A stretch of 64,000 bases of DNA from Hyphomonadaceae bacterium. Lineage in GTDB: Bacteria > Pseudomonadota > Alphaproteobacteria > Caulobacterales > Aquidulcibacteraceae. The stretch spans positions 310,001 to 374,000 of the forward strand of contig JAIELJ010000003.1 in the NCBI GenBank assembly GCA_019753105.1, read 5' to 3'. Below are positions 9,685 through 19,738 of this stretch, piece after piece. Under the pieces are notes generated by a model. It was not told where the DNA came from, made no database searches, and worked only from the letters and a program-made list of their open reading frames with translations. Position numbers and translations under genes: made by a program. The stretch's first letter is position 1. Each line of letters opens with the position of its first letter.

Positions 9685-12645
9685 GTGGCCGATGAGCCCA
9701 AAGACGCGCCCGCCGGGCGCGATTACCGCGAAACACTGTTTTTGCCCGACACGCCGTTCCCGATGAAAGCGGGCTTGGCGCAGCGTGAGCCTGAGCGGCT
9801 GAAGCATTGGGCCGAGATCGGCCTCTACCATTTGCTGCGCAAGCAAGCGGCGGATAGGCCGAAGTTCGTCTTCCATGACGGCCCGCCTTACGCCAACGGC
9901 GCGATCCATATCGGCCACGCCGAAAACAAGATCCTGAAAGACTTCGTCGTACGCACCAAACAGATGGCGGGCTACGATTGCGATTACGTGCCCGGCTGGG
10001 ACTGTCACGGTCTGCCGATCGAGTGGAAGGTCGAAGAGGATTTTCGCAAGGCGGGGCGCAAGAAGGCGGAAGTGCCGGCGGTCGAGTTTCGCAAAGCCTG
10101 CCGCGAATACGCTGACAAATGGATCCCGCTCCAGCGCGAAGAGTTCAAGCGCCTCGGCATCGAAGCTGACTGGGATCACTACTACACGACGATGAGCTAC
10201 GAGGCGGAAGCTGCGATTGCGGCTGAGTTTCTGCGCGTCGTGCGGACGGGGTTGGTTTATCGCGGTTCGAAGCCGGTGATGTGGAGCCCGGTGGAGCGGA
10301 CTTCGCTGGCTGAGGCGGAGGTGGAGTACGCGGAGAAGACTAGCCCGACGATCTGGGTGAAGTTTCCGGTCGTGGGTTTTCAGTCGGTCTCCGGCAATAC
10401 GCTCGGCGAGGGCCCCGCTGGCGTGAGTGTTGTCATCTGGACGACGACTCCGTGGACGATCCCCGGCAACCGCGCGATCTCATTCTCACCGTCGATCCAG
10501 TACGGCGTCTACGAAGTCGAGAGCATCGAGCAAGGCTTGGCTTTCGAGCCTTGGGTGAAGCCGGGCGACAAACTCGCGCTTGCAGACAAGCTTGCGGAAG
10601 ATGTGATGCGCGCGGCGAAAGCGGCGGCATGGAAACGCCTGGACGATTTCGACGGTCACGGCGTCGTCTGCGCGCACCCTTTCCGCGGTCGCGGCTATGA
10701 TTTTGATGTGCCGCTGCTCTCTGGCGATCACGTCACCGACGATGCGGGTACAGGCTTTGTCCACACCGCGCCCGGTCACGGCGCGGACGACTTTGTCATC
10801 TGGACTAAGCATTTCGGCCAAGAAGGCATTCCGTTCACGGTCGATGCGGAAGGCCGCTTCACCAAGGAGGCGCCGGGCTTCGAAGGCCTCGAGATACTTC
10901 AGCTTGAGGGCAAGAACCTTGGCAAGGATGGTCCTGCGAACAAAGTGGTGATGGATAAGCTGATCGAAGTCGGCGCGCTGCTCGCGCGCGGGCAACTCAA
11001 GCACTCGTACCCGCACTCATGGCGCTCGAAGGCGCCGTTGATCTTTCGCAACACGCCGCAATGGTTCATCGCGATGGATAAGCCGTTCCGCGATGGCAAG
11101 ACGCTGCGCCAGATCGCGCTCGATGAGATCGAGCGTGTCGATTGGGGGCAGAAGCGCACGGGCGATCAGGTCGGTTACAACCGCATCAAGGGCATGATCG
11201 AGGATCGCCCCGATTGGCTCGTCTCGCGCCAGCGCGCCTGGGGTGTGCCGCTGCCGATCTTCGTGTCGAAAGCTGATGGCTCGCTTTTGCAAGACGATGA
11301 CGTCGATGCGCGCATCTATGCTGCGATGAAAGCAGGCGGCGCCGATGCCTGGTGGGCGACGGACGCGCAGGTCTTCCTGGGTAATAAGTACAAAGCCGCC
11401 GATTACGAGAAGGTCGAAGACATCTTGGATGTCTGGTTCGACTCCGGCTGCACGCACGCCTTCGTCGTTGGCAATCCGGACGCGCCGACTCGTCCTTCGT
11501 TCGCGAACCCAGTCGGCACGATCTATCTTGAAGGTTCAGACCAGCATCGTGGCTGGTTTCAATCCTCGTTGCTCGAAAGCTGCGCCACGCGCGGGCGTGC
11601 GCCTTACGATGAAGTCGTCACGCACGGGTTCACCGTCGACGAAAACGGCATGAAGCAGTCGAAATCGCTCGGCAACATTGTCGAGCCGCAGAAGGTGGCG
11701 AAGGAAAACGGCATCGAAATCCTGCGCCTGCTGATCGCCTCGGCCGAATACGGCGACGATCTCCGCATGGGCAAGATCATCATGGATCAGTCCACCGAGA
11801 CCTATCGCAAGCTTCGCAATACGCTGCGCTATCTGCTCGGCGCGTTGAAGGACTTCGGCGATGGCGAACGTGTTGCGGCCGGCAAGGATTTGCCACTGCT
11901 CGAACGCTGGCTCTTGCATCGCCTCTGGGAATTGGATCGCACCGTGCGCCAGGCGTACGAGACTTATCAGTTCCGCGTCGCGCTCTCGGCCATTGTCGAG
12001 TTCTGCAACGTCGATCTGTCGGCCTTCTACGTCGATGTCCGCAAGGATGCGCTTTATTGCGATGCGCCGTCCAGCTTGCGCCGTCGCGCTTGCCGCTCGG
12101 CGTTGGACCAAGTGTTCTCGCGGCTCACTGCATGGCTCGCGCCGATCCTGCCGTTCACGGCGGAAGAGACGTGGCTGACGCGCTTCCCCGACGATGTCTC
12201 GGTTCACCTGCGCACGTTCCCGGAAACGCCGGCGGCGTGGGAGGATGATTTCGCGGGCGAAGAAGTGGCGCGGTTGCGTGAAGCGCGCAGCGTTGTCACG
12301 GGCGCCCTCGAAGTGGCGCGGCGTGAAAAGCTGATCGGCTCGGCGTTAGAGGCGCGGCCGCGTGTGTGGGTGGCGGATGAGGGCTTGCTTGCCTCGCTGC
12401 AAGCGATCGACTTTGCCGAACTCTGCATCACCAGCGGCGTCGATCTCGAAGCGGGCGAGGGGCCCAGCGATGCGTTCCGCTTGAGCGAAACGCCGGGCGT
12501 TGCGGTGAAGGTCGAAAAAGCGCCGGGCGTGAAATGCGCGCGGTCGTGGAAGTACTTCGATCCCGCCACGGCGCTGCCGGGCTTTCCCGACATCACGCCG
12601 CGCGATGCGCTTGCCGTTCAAGAGTGGGACGCCGCGCGCGCTTAA
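9685..12645 (+). CDS. ileS: Isoleucyl-tRNA synthetase
   Basis: 986 residues from GTG with GGAGAAG upstream. It has a class I HIGH motif at residues 75-78 ([10 protein letters not shown]) and a KMSKS-type loop KQSKS at about 657-661. The CP1 editing domain is in the middle ('[14 protein letters not shown]'; '[12 protein letters not shown]'). It charges tRNA-Ile with isoleucine and edits valine. The C-terminus keeps 'KCARSW' but lacks the paired Cys motifs of the zinc-binding tail of E. coli IleRS. Its stop codon overlaps that of the next, convergent gene by four bases. Confidence 0.97.
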   Translation: MADEPKDAPAGRDYRETLFLPDTPFPMKAGLAQREPERLKHWAEIGLYHLLRKQAADRPKFVFHDGPPYANGAIHIGHAENKILKDFVVRTKQMAGYDCDYVPGWDCHGLPIEWKVEEDFRKAGRKKAEVPAVEFRKACREYADKWIPLQREEFKRLGIEADWDHYYTTMSYEAEAAIAAEFLRVVRTGLVYRGSKPVMWSPVERTSLAEAEVEYAEKTSPTIWVKFPVVGFQSVSGNTLGEGPAGVSVVIWTTTPWTIPGNRAISFSPSIQYGVYEVESIEQGLAFEPWVKPGDKLALADKLAEDVMRAAKAAAWKRLDDFDGHGVVCAHPFRGRGYDFDVPLLSGDHVTDDAGTGFVHTAPGHGADDFVIWTKHFGQEGIPFTVDAEGRFTKEAPGFEGLEILQLEGKNLGKDGPANKVVMDKLIEVGALLARGQLKHSYPHSWRSKAPLIFRNTPQWFIAMDKPFRDGKTLRQIALDEIERVDWGQKRTGDQVGYNRIKGMIEDRPDWLVSRQRAWGVPLPIFVSKADGSLLQDDDVDARIYAAMKAGGADAWWATDAQVFLGNKYKAADYEKVEDILDVWFDSGCTHAFVVGNPDAPTRPSFANPVGTIYLEGSDQHRGWFQSSLLESCATRGRAPYDEVVTHGFTVDENGMKQSKSLGNIVEPQKVAKENGIEILRLLIASAEYGDDLRMGKIIMDQSTETYRKLRNTLRYLLGALKDFGDGERVAAGKDLPLLERWLLHRLWELDRTVRQAYETYQFRVALSAIVEFCNVDLSAFYVDVRKDALYCDAPSSLRRRACRSALDQVFSRLTAWLAPILPFTAEETWLTRFPDDVSVHLRTFPETPAAWEDDFAGEEVARLREARSVVTGALEVARREKLIGSALEARPRVWVADEGLLASLQAIDFAELCITSGVDLEAGEGPSDAFRLSETPGVAVKVEKAPGVKCARSWKYFDPATALPGFPDITPRDALAVQEWDAARA

Positions 12646-13538
12646 CGCACGACCGCCGAGAAGCACGAGCCGGGTCCCGCCAGCGCGTGACGGCCAAGGC
12701 AATAGGCGCGCTCGGACGCGTCGATCGAGACGGAGAGGCATTGGCGCAGCTGAAGCCGTTGCATCTCCATGCATTGCTGCGTGAGCGGTTCGTCCAGCAG
12801 CGCATCGACGCGGCGGCTTTCAGCGCGTTCGGCGTCGATGACGACGATCGCCGCAATCGTCAGCATGTGATCAGTGACGGTGGCGTAGCTGCGCTCCTCG
12901 CTGCCGCCGCGTGCGCGCGCCGCGCGGCCGTCGCGGCCAGACATCGCATCCCAGAAACCGCTCTCGCCATAAGCAAGGCGGGTGCGTGACACGCGTCCCG
13001 TACCGCGAAGGCGCTCCAGCATGTCAGGGCTTAGGCGCGTCAGCCCCGGCAAGTCGGCGCTGCCGGTCGCTGCAAGCTGCACTGAGCCCGCCGAGCGCGC
13101 GAAGCGATCGTAGCGCGAGCCGGCTTGCTCGGTACGCGCAGCATCGGCGCTGGCGGCCGTCAGGATGAGCCGGATGGCTTGATCTGAATTGCGCTGGCGG
13201 CGGGCGTAGCCTGTATCGGAGCGCAACAGGCGCAACACGGCGGAGCGGCCATCATCGTCAACCATGTTCTCGATGCTGTCTGCAAAGCGTGGCGATCGCG
13301 CAGCGGTCAGCGCGCCGTAAGCGATCCAGCCGCGGCTGACGCGATCTGGATTGTGGCGCTGGAGCCGCGCGAGGGCTGCATCGACTGTGCGCGCGTTTTC
13401 GATGTCGACATCAAGCATGGTGCTGACATCGTTCTGATAGAGCGCGTACGCCTCAAGTGCGTCGTGTAAGCGCTCGGCGTTCACCGGCGGTGTAACGAGT
13501 GCGAGCGACGCTGTGATAGCAATGATGGACCGCAGCAT
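12642..13538 (-). CDS. Exported hypothetical protein
   Basis: 298 residues with a signal peptide ([21 protein letters not shown]). The mature part is mostly helical, rich in Arg and Ala, with four cysteines near the end ([23 protein letters not shown]) that may form disulfides in the periplasm. I do not recognise the family. Its last codon TAA shares the palindrome TTAA with the ileS stop, so the two convergent genes overlap by four bases. Confidence 0.75.
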   Translation of the reverse strand: MLRSIIAITASLALVTPPVNAERLHDALEAYALYQNDVSTMLDVDIENARTVDAALARLQRHNPDRVSRGWIAYGALTAARSPRFADSIENMVDDDGRSAVLRLLRSDTGYARRQRNSDQAIRLILTAASADAARTEQAGSRYDRFARSAGSVQLAATGSADLPGLTRLSPDMLERLRGTGRVSRTRLAYGESGFWDAMSGRDGRAARARGGSEERSYATVTDHMLTIAAIVVIDAERAESRRVDALLDEPLTQQCMEMQRLQLRQCLSVSIDASERAYCLGRHALAGPGSCFSAVVR

Positions 13539-13751
13539 GAGGTGAGTATGCGCACGGTGCGGTTAAGTCTGCGACCCACGGAACTGCTTAAATTCAGAGT
13601 CACCTTAACGCGCGGCAGCCATGTTGCTGCACCCGCTTACGCACGCGCGAAGGCGCGCATTCGTCGCTAATTGCGCCCCAGCCGCGCGAGCGGGGCTTGA
13701 TGTGAAGCGCGCTCACCTCATAAATCGGCGTCACAATCGTAGGGGGAATGG

Positions 13752-15356
13752 ATGTTTCGCAGCACGTTGGCGGCTTCGGCCGCGGCTTTGGCGCTTGCAC
13801 TCGGCGCAGCCAGTCCGGGGGCGTTGGCGCAAACGGGCGACTATGCCCGCGCCGCCGTCGCCAACCCGCAGCATCAGCGCGCCGTGCGTTTCGCCGATGC
13901 ACTGGGCGCCGCTGACGGTTCGCTGGTCATTCCGCTTGGCGCTGAAACTGATCTTGAAACACGCGCCGCCGCGTTGAGCGCCGAAGAGCGCGCCTCGATC
14001 GCGCGCGCACTCACATCAGCGCGCTTCCGTTATGGCGCGCGCGCTACGCTTTCGCTGCGCGGCATTGGCGAGTGGGATCGCATTCTGATTGTTGGGCTGG
14101 GCTCAGAGCCTGAGCTTATCGACGTGCAAATGACGGGCGCTGTTGCGGGCCGGTCGCTGCTAGAGGAGCCCGGCGCGGTAAGCGTGCTGACGACGGGGCT
14201 CGATGCCGCGACCGCCGCGGAATTCGTGACCGGCATGGGCGTCGGCGAGTATCGCTCCGATCTTTACCGTGAAGATGCGCGCGATCCCGATCCGCTTGGC
14301 GCCACCACCGTCGTCGGCGCGGAAGCTGAAGCGCGCGCGATTTACGCGCAGCGCGGCCAAGCCTTGATCTATGCAATGGCGTGGACGCGCGATGTCTCCA
14401 ACGAACCCGCCAACGTCATCTATCCGGAATCGTTTGTGCGTCGTGCGCGCGCGGCGTTTGCCGGCGTGCAAGGCGTCACCATCCAAGTGCTCGATGAAAA
14501 CGCGATGCGCCGCCAAGGCATGGGCGCGTTGCTCGGCGTCGGCCAAGGTTCGGAGCGTCCGCCGCGTTTGCTCGTCATCCGCTACCGCGGGCGCGGCGCG
14601 CCGGAAGGTGGGCCGATCGTGCTCGCCGGCAAAGGCATCACGTTCGATAGCGGTGGCATCTCGATCAAGCCGAGCGCCGGCATGGGCGACATGAAAATGG
14701 ATATGTCGGGCGCGGCGAGCGTTACCGGCGCCGTACTCGCACTGGCGCGCTCGCGCGCGCCGGTTGACGTTGTGGCGATCGCTGCGCTCGCAGAGAACAT
14801 GCCCGATGGCGGCGCGATCCGCCCCGGCGATGTGCTGACCGCCATGAACGGCACGACCATCGAAATCGAAAGCACCGATGCGGAAGGCCGCTTAGTGCTG
14901 GCTGACGCGCTGGCATGGGCCGAGCGCAATCTCGATCCGGCCGTTGTTGTCGATGTGGCGACGCTCACGGGCGCCGTGCGCGGCGCGCTTGGTGACGAAT
15001 ACGCCGGGCTCTTCAGCCGCCATGACGCGCTGGCCGATCAGTTGAGCGAAGCGGCCGAGGCGACGGGTGAACCGGTTTGGCGCTTGCCGCTGGATGATAG
15101 CTACGCCGGCGACATCCGCTCGCTGATCGCTGACATTCGCAACGGCGGCGGTTCTGGCGCGGGCGCCGGCACCGGCGCCTATTTCATCGGCGAGTTCATC
15201 AGCCGCGACATTCCGTGGGCGCATTTGGACATCGCCAACGTCGCTTGGTCAGGCGCCAATGATTGGAAGCCGAACGGCTCAGCCGCCTTCGGCGTACGCC
15301 TGCTTGAGCGCTTCGTGCTCGACTATCAGCCGATCCCGCGCGGCGAAGCAGAGTAA
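13752..15356 (+). CDS. Secreted leucyl aminopeptidase family protein (M17)
   Basis: 534 residues with a signal peptide ending near GALAQ, so it acts outside the cytoplasm, unlike PepA. The M17 catalytic domain has 'GKGITFDSGGISIKPS' (metal and catalytic Lys294, Asp299) and 'STDAEGRLVLADAL' (residues 374-387). The usual signature is NTDAEGRL, so the Asn is Ser here. It releases N-terminal residues from peptides using two metal ions. GGGGGA precedes the ATG. It is convergent with the next gene, 16 bases apart. Confidence 0.9.
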   Translation: MFRSTLAASAAALALALGAASPGALAQTGDYARAAVANPQHQRAVRFADALGAADGSLVIPLGAETDLETRAAALSAEERASIARALTSARFRYGARATLSLRGIGEWDRILIVGLGSEPELIDVQMTGAVAGRSLLEEPGAVSVLTTGLDAATAAEFVTGMGVGEYRSDLYREDARDPDPLGATTVVGAEAEARAIYAQRGQALIYAMAWTRDVSNEPANVIYPESFVRRARAAFAGVQGVTIQVLDENAMRRQGMGALLGVGQGSERPPRLLVIRYRGRGAPEGGPIVLAGKGITFDSGGISIKPSAGMGDMKMDMSGAASVTGAVLALARSRAPVDVVAIAALAENMPDGGAIRPGDVLTAMNGTTIEIESTDAEGRLVLADALAWAERNLDPAVVVDVATLTGAVRGALGDEYAGLFSRHDALADQLSEAAEATGEPVWRLPLDDSYAGDIRSLIADIRNGGGSGAGAGTGAYFIGEFISRDIPWAHLDIANVAWSGANDWKPNGSAAFGVRLLERFVLDYQPIPRGEAE

Positions 15357-15372
15357 TCACGGCCGCGCATGC

Positions 15373-16932
15373 TCAATCCGCCGGATGGCGGATTGGGAAG
15401 GCGCGCCGTTCGGTGATGCGGTCGATAACGCGGCTTACATCGCGGCGCGCGCGCAAAGCCTGTACGCGCGTAAGCTGCTGGCGCTCGTACGCGGTGCGCG
15501 GCTCACTGTTGACGAAGGTCTGTAGGCCGACAATCGCGCGATCGCGTTCAACCGGATCATTCAGCATACGGATGTAGAGCGCAGCCGCGGTGTCGAGGTC
15601 GTCGGTGCAGACAGCGGCGGCTTGCGCTTGCAGCAGCGAGTCAGTCGCGCGTGCGCGCATTTCGGCCACCACGGCGCGCGCGCCTGCGATGTCGCCGGTC
15701 TGGTAGAGCGCGCAGGCGCGAATGCGCAGTGCAACCATCTGGCCGTATGGGCTTGCGCGCGCAGCATCGAAGCCTTGCAGCGCCTGCAATGCCTCGGCCC
15801 CCCGTTCGAGCCCCACGAGATCGGCCGAGCGGTTGAGCAATTGACTAACCACATCGCGGCCGCTCGCTGCCGCGGCGTCCACGCCTTGCTGAAGTGCGGC
15901 GAGCGCTTCCTCCTCGCTCTGCATAGCTAGCAGGATTGAACTGCGCAGGTCGTGGGTCCAGTTGAGCTCTTCGTCTTGGTCATCGAAGGCGGGCGCATCG
16001 GCGGCGGCGGCCACGCGCGCTAAAGCTGCGTCGACCAAAGCCAGCGCTTCATCTTTTCGATCGAGCACAAGCAGCATGCGGGCGTGGCTGTTTTGCAAGC
16101 TCAGCTGGTTTGGCCCTGCCGCGGCGCGCGTCGCCACGCTGTTGAGCTGCCATGCCATGATCGCATCGAAGTCGAAGGTCTGCGGATCGCGCGCGATGAT
16201 GGGCGCAAAATCCTTCTCCACCAGAAGCCGGATGATGGTCGCGATCGAGGCGCCGGGCGCCACGACCAATGATTGCGCGACTTCGCTCGCGCGATCGAGG
16301 TTGCGCGCCCGCACATAGTTGCGCGTCAGTTGCAGGCGCAGAATCGAGACGTCGGTGTCTTCCTCGCTGGGCGTCCAGCGGCCATCGACAAGGAATTCAA
16401 GTGTTGCGGTGTCGTCGAGGCGGCGCGCTGCTTGGATGATGCTGAGGTCCTCAAACGAGGCGAGATCGTCCGGATAGCGGCTTGCCAGCACCGTCAGCGC
16501 CCGCGCGGCGCTCGGCTCATCGCAAGTCGCTCCGGCGATGAAGAGTAGTAGGTGATCCGCGCGGTCCAATTCCTGGTTATCGTCCGGTCTTTCCGCCAAG
16601 CCGTTGGCAATGCGGACGACCTCCTCGCATCGCGGCCGCGGGCGGAGGTTGGCGCTGAGCGTCGTCGCCAAAATGCGCAGCACCATATCGCGGACGATCG
16701 GGCGCGCGCTGCGATAGCCGGGAGAGGCGATGACGGCGCGCAATTCCTGCTCGGTAGCCTCGATGTTTTCGCTCAGATCGTCCCGGCTGAGGTAACGCTC
16801 AGCGATCTCGCCGGCGCGCATCAAAACCGCGCGCTCGGATTCATTGGGGACGAAGGCGCTTTGGGCGGTCGCCACCGTGGCCAGACTGATCAGCATGAGC
16901 GCCGCCAGCGCCTGCTTCAAAAATGTCTTCAA
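15373..16932 (-). CDS. Exported TPR-like helical protein
   Basis: 519 residues from a TTG start that has GGGGAGG seven bases upstream. A frame extension to 17013 lacks a site and would crowd lspA. The signal peptide is LKTFLKQALAALMLISLATVATAQ. The rest is alpha-helical with TPR-like pairs (for example 'SHARMLLVLDRKDEALALVDAALARV', 'ALYQTGDIAGARAVVAEMRARA'). It probably works as a periplasmic scaffold. No catalytic motif is seen and the function is unknown. Confidence 0.7.
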   Translation of the reverse strand: MKTFLKQALAALMLISLATVATAQSAFVPNESERAVLMRAGEIAERYLSRDDLSENIEATEQELRAVIASPGYRSARPIVRDMVLRILATTLSANLRPRPRCEEVVRIANGLAERPDDNQELDRADHLLLFIAGATCDEPSAARALTVLASRYPDDLASFEDLSIIQAARRLDDTATLEFLVDGRWTPSEEDTDVSILRLQLTRNYVRARNLDRASEVAQSLVVAPGASIATIIRLLVEKDFAPIIARDPQTFDFDAIMAWQLNSVATRAAAGPNQLSLQNSHARMLLVLDRKDEALALVDAALARVAAAADAPAFDDQDEELNWTHDLRSSILLAMQSEEEALAALQQGVDAAAASGRDVVSQLLNRSADLVGLERGAEALQALQGFDAARASPYGQMVALRIRACALYQTGDIAGARAVVAEMRARATDSLLQAQAAAVCTDDLDTAAALYIRMLNDPVERDRAIVGLQTFVNSEPRTAYERQQLTRVQALRARRDVSRVIDRITERRAFPIRHPAD

Positions 16933-17024
16933 GGCGCTGCCTCCCCAGGTCTTGCACCTTAGGCGCGAAATCGCTGCGGGATAAAGCTTGGTTGGCGGCG
17001 ACGTTGGCGCCATAAGGCGCGCCC

Positions 17025-17606
17025 ATGCTTCGCTTTGGCCTGATCATCGCCGCGGTCGTTTTCGTGCTCGACCAGCTGACCAAGTGGCTCGTGCTCGGGC
17101 CAGGGCGGTTCAGCCCGCCCGGGTGCCTTGAGCTTGGCTACAATTGCCGCTTCATCGAACTCAGCCCCATCTTTGACCTCCAGATGGTCTGGAACCGCGG
17201 CATCAGCTTTGGGCTGTTGCGCGCCGACGAGGACTTGGCGCGTTGGGGCCTGGTGGCTACCTCGCTTGTGATCTCGGGCTTTTTTGCCTGGTGGCTACGC
17301 ACCGCCGAGCGCCGGATGACGGCTTTGGCGCTGGGCCTCGTTATAGGCGGCGCCATCGGCAATGTGATCGACCGCATCCGCTTCGGCGCGGTCGCGGATT
17401 TCCTTGATTTCAACGGCCTGTGGTTTCCCTGGGTCTTCAATATAGCCGACGCCGGCATCACGGTCGGCGCGCTTCTTCTCGCCTTCGATATGATCTTTCT
17501 AACCGAGGAGCCGGGTAAGGGGACGATCTGGAGCCAGATCAAGGGCCGCTTCAACCGCGCACCTGGCGGGTCCTCGGGCGGGTCCTCGGGCGGGGAAAGC
17601 AGCTGA
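17025..17606 (+). CDS. lspA: Lipoprotein signal peptidase II
   Basis: 193 residues with four membrane helices. The catalytic aspartates lie in 'GNVIDRI' (about residue 116) and 'FNIADAGI' (about residue 143), with the 'WNRGISFGLL' motif typical of LspA. It cleaves prolipoproteins ahead of the lipidated cysteine in the inner membrane. The C-terminus adds a Gly-Ser repeat tail (GGSSGGSSGG). It is followed by a lipoprotein gene (bamF-like), and bamD elsewhere in the window is another substrate. Confidence 0.96.
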   Translation: MLRFGLIIAAVVFVLDQLTKWLVLGPGRFSPPGCLELGYNCRFIELSPIFDLQMVWNRGISFGLLRADEDLARWGLVATSLVISGFFAWWLRTAERRMTALALGLVIGGAIGNVIDRIRFGAVADFLDFNGLWFPWVFNIADAGITVGALLLAFDMIFLTEEPGKGTIWSQIKGRFNRAPGGSSGGSSGGESS

Positions 17607-17732
17607 AACCAGGGTGGATTCGCCCCATAACGGTCACGATCAGGGGCGATCCCCTTTCACTGGCGCCGCGGCTTGGCGGGGGCGCCGGGCCTCGCTACAA
17701 GTGCGGCGAACACCCAGGGAGACGGGCGAGCG

Positions 17733-18269
17733 ATGAACAAGACCATGACACTGGTGGCGCTGGCCGCCGCGGCCGCCGCTACGAGCGCGTGCGGTACGAT
17801 CAGCCAGGTCACAGGCTCGGCGCGTCAATCGCCGGACGAATTCCGCGTCGTGACGCAAGCGCCGCTGACGCTGCCGCCGGATTATTCCTTGCGTCCGCCG
17901 CGTCCGGGTGAGGCTCGCCCGTACGAGCGCGAGCCTGGCGCGGAAGCGCGCGCGGCGCTCTTTGGCGACAATGTCGGCGTCGATGCCAGCGCGGGCGAAC
18001 GTGCGTTCGTCACCGCAGCCGGCGCGCAAACGGCTGACGACGAAATTCGCGAGACCATCGATTACGAAACGCAGAACGTGGTTCGCCGCGATCAAGGTTT
18101 CGTCGATCGCGTGCTCGCCTTTGGCGGCAGTGGTGATCAAGCCGCGCCGCTGAACCCGGAAGAAGAAGAACGCCGCCTGGCCGAGGATGAAGCCATCCGC
18201 CGTGCGACGGGTGGTGGCGAAGTTACGATCGAGCGCGATCGCGGCGGTTTCAAGCTGCCGGGGACCTGA
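17733..18269 (+). CDS. bamF: DUF3035 lipoprotein, BamF-type subunit of the BAM complex
   Basis: 178 residues from MNKTMTLVALAAAAAATSAC. The ATSAC lipobox with Cys20 marks a lipoprotein. The mature part has 'SPDEFRVVTQAPLTLPPDY' and 'LRPPRPGEARP', the hallmark of DUF3035 proteins. In Caulobacter these are subunits of the outer-membrane beta-barrel assembly machine. It is attached to the inner face of the outer membrane. lspA, just upstream on the same strand, would process it. Confidence 0.85.
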   Translation: MNKTMTLVALAAAAAATSACGTISQVTGSARQSPDEFRVVTQAPLTLPPDYSLRPPRPGEARPYEREPGAEARAALFGDNVGVDASAGERAFVTAAGAQTADDEIRETIDYETQNVVRRDQGFVDRVLAFGGSGDQAAPLNPEEEERRLAEDEAIRRATGGGEVTIERDRGGFKLPGT

Positions 18270-18285
18270 GTACACTGCACGCCAC

Positions 18286-18325
18286 TCACCCCCTCCCTGA
18301 AAGAGGGGAAGGGGCCGGGGGCGGG
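18286..18325. repeat. Intergenic palindromic repeat
   Basis: CCCCCTCCCT, GAAA, then GAGGGGA followed by GGGGCCGGGGGCGGG, directly before the M16 gene start. This type of C-rich/G-rich palindrome recurs between genes in many alphaproteobacteria. Confidence 0.5.
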
Positions 18326-19738
18326 ATGAAGAACGACGTGTCTATTTTGAGAGTTCTGCAAAGCGCGCTCCTGCAAGTAGCGCGCTTTGTGTTGCGCCCT
18401 GCGCCGAAAGCGGGCGTTGCACTCGTGCTTGCGCTCGCACTGTTCACCGGCGCCGATGCGCAAGAGCTGCCGCGGCCGGAGACGTTCACGCTCTCCAACG
18501 GCATGCAAGTCGTAGTGATCACCGATCGCCGCGCGCCGGTCGTGACGCATATGGTCTGGTATCGCGTCGGTTCTGCCGACGAGGCGCGCGGCCATTCCGG
18601 CATCGCGCACTTCTTCGAACATCTGATGTTCAAAGGCACGCGCGAGATTCCGCCGGGCGAATATTCACGCATTGTCGCGCGCAATGGTGGCGACGATAAC
18701 GCGTTCACCTCCTGGGATTACACCGCCTATCACGTCCGCATCGCGCGCGACCGGCTTGAGCTGATCATGCGCATGGAAGCCGATCGTATGCGCAATCTGC
18801 GCTACACGGACGAGACCTTCCTCTCCGAGCGCGACGTCATCGTTGAAGAGCGCCGCCAGCGTATCGATAACAGCCCAGGCGCAGTGCTCGGCGAACGGAT
18901 GCGCGCGATGCTCTGGCCGCACCATCCGTACGGCACGCCGATCATTGGCTGGCTGCACGAAATTCAATCGCTGGATCGCGCCAGCGCACAGGCGTTCTAC
19001 GAAACTTGGTACGCGCCGAATAACGCGATCCTCGTCATCGCGGGCGACATCACGGCGGAAGAGCTGCGTCCTCTCGCGCAGCGCTATTACGGGCGCCTTC
19101 GGCCCACGCGCGATCTGCCGGAACGCACTTGGGTCAGCGATCCGCCAAACGTCGGCCCCATGCGCGTGACGCATCGCGATGAGAAAGTGCGTCAGCCTTC
19201 GCTCTCGCGCATCTATCGCGCTATCAGCTACGGCACCGACGAAGGCCGCCAAGCGCACGCGCTTGATGTCGCCATCGATATCCTAGGCGGCGGCGAGACG
19301 AGCCGTCTCTATCGCGCTTTGGTTGAAGATCAGCGCATTGCGGTCAGCGCCGGCGCTGGCGCAAACACGTCCGGTCTCGGCGGCGGCAGCGTCTCTGTGT
19401 ACGCCACGCCGGCTGAGGGCGTGACGCTTGAACAGGTAGAGGCTGCGGTGGACGCGGTGATCGCTGCTTATCTGCGCGATGGGCCCACCGACGCTGAACT
19501 CGCGCGCTCGAAATCTTCTTTGGCCGCAGCGGCCGTCTACTCACGCGATAGCCAAGAATCGCTCGCCAACATGTATGGCGCATCCTTAGCGCAAGGCGAG
19601 TCGATCGATGACATCGTGAATTGGGGTAACGACATTCAGGCCGTAACCCGCGACGAAGCCATCACGATGGCGCGCCAAACGCTGGACATAAACGCGTCAG
19701 TCACAGGCTGGCTCTTGCCGCCGGAGGAGGCGCAATGA
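18326..19738 (+). CDS. M16 family zinc peptidase, catalytic subunit
   Basis: 470 residues. An N-terminal signal sequence is followed by an insulinase fold. The inverted zinc motif HFFEH is at residues 95-99 with the downstream Glu in 'ERDVIVEERRQRID'. The second domain is the usual inactive M16 half. It is a periplasmic peptidase of the processing-peptidase type. The stop overlaps the next start (ATGA), so the two are translationally coupled and probably form a heterodimer of active and inactive chains. Confidence 0.93.
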   Translation: MKNDVSILRVLQSALLQVARFVLRPAPKAGVALVLALALFTGADAQELPRPETFTLSNGMQVVVITDRRAPVVTHMVWYRVGSADEARGHSGIAHFFEHLMFKGTREIPPGEYSRIVARNGGDDNAFTSWDYTAYHVRIARDRLELIMRMEADRMRNLRYTDETFLSERDVIVEERRQRIDNSPGAVLGERMRAMLWPHHPYGTPIIGWLHEIQSLDRASAQAFYETWYAPNNAILVIAGDITAEELRPLAQRYYGRLRPTRDLPERTWVSDPPNVGPMRVTHRDEKVRQPSLSRIYRAISYGTDEGRQAHALDVAIDILGGGETSRLYRALVEDQRIAVSAGAGANTSGLGGGSVSVYATPAEGVTLEQVEAAVDAVIAAYLRDGPTDAELARSKSSLAAAAVYSRDSQESLANMYGASLAQGESIDDIVNWGNDIQAVTRDEAITMARQTLDINASVTGWLLPPEEAQ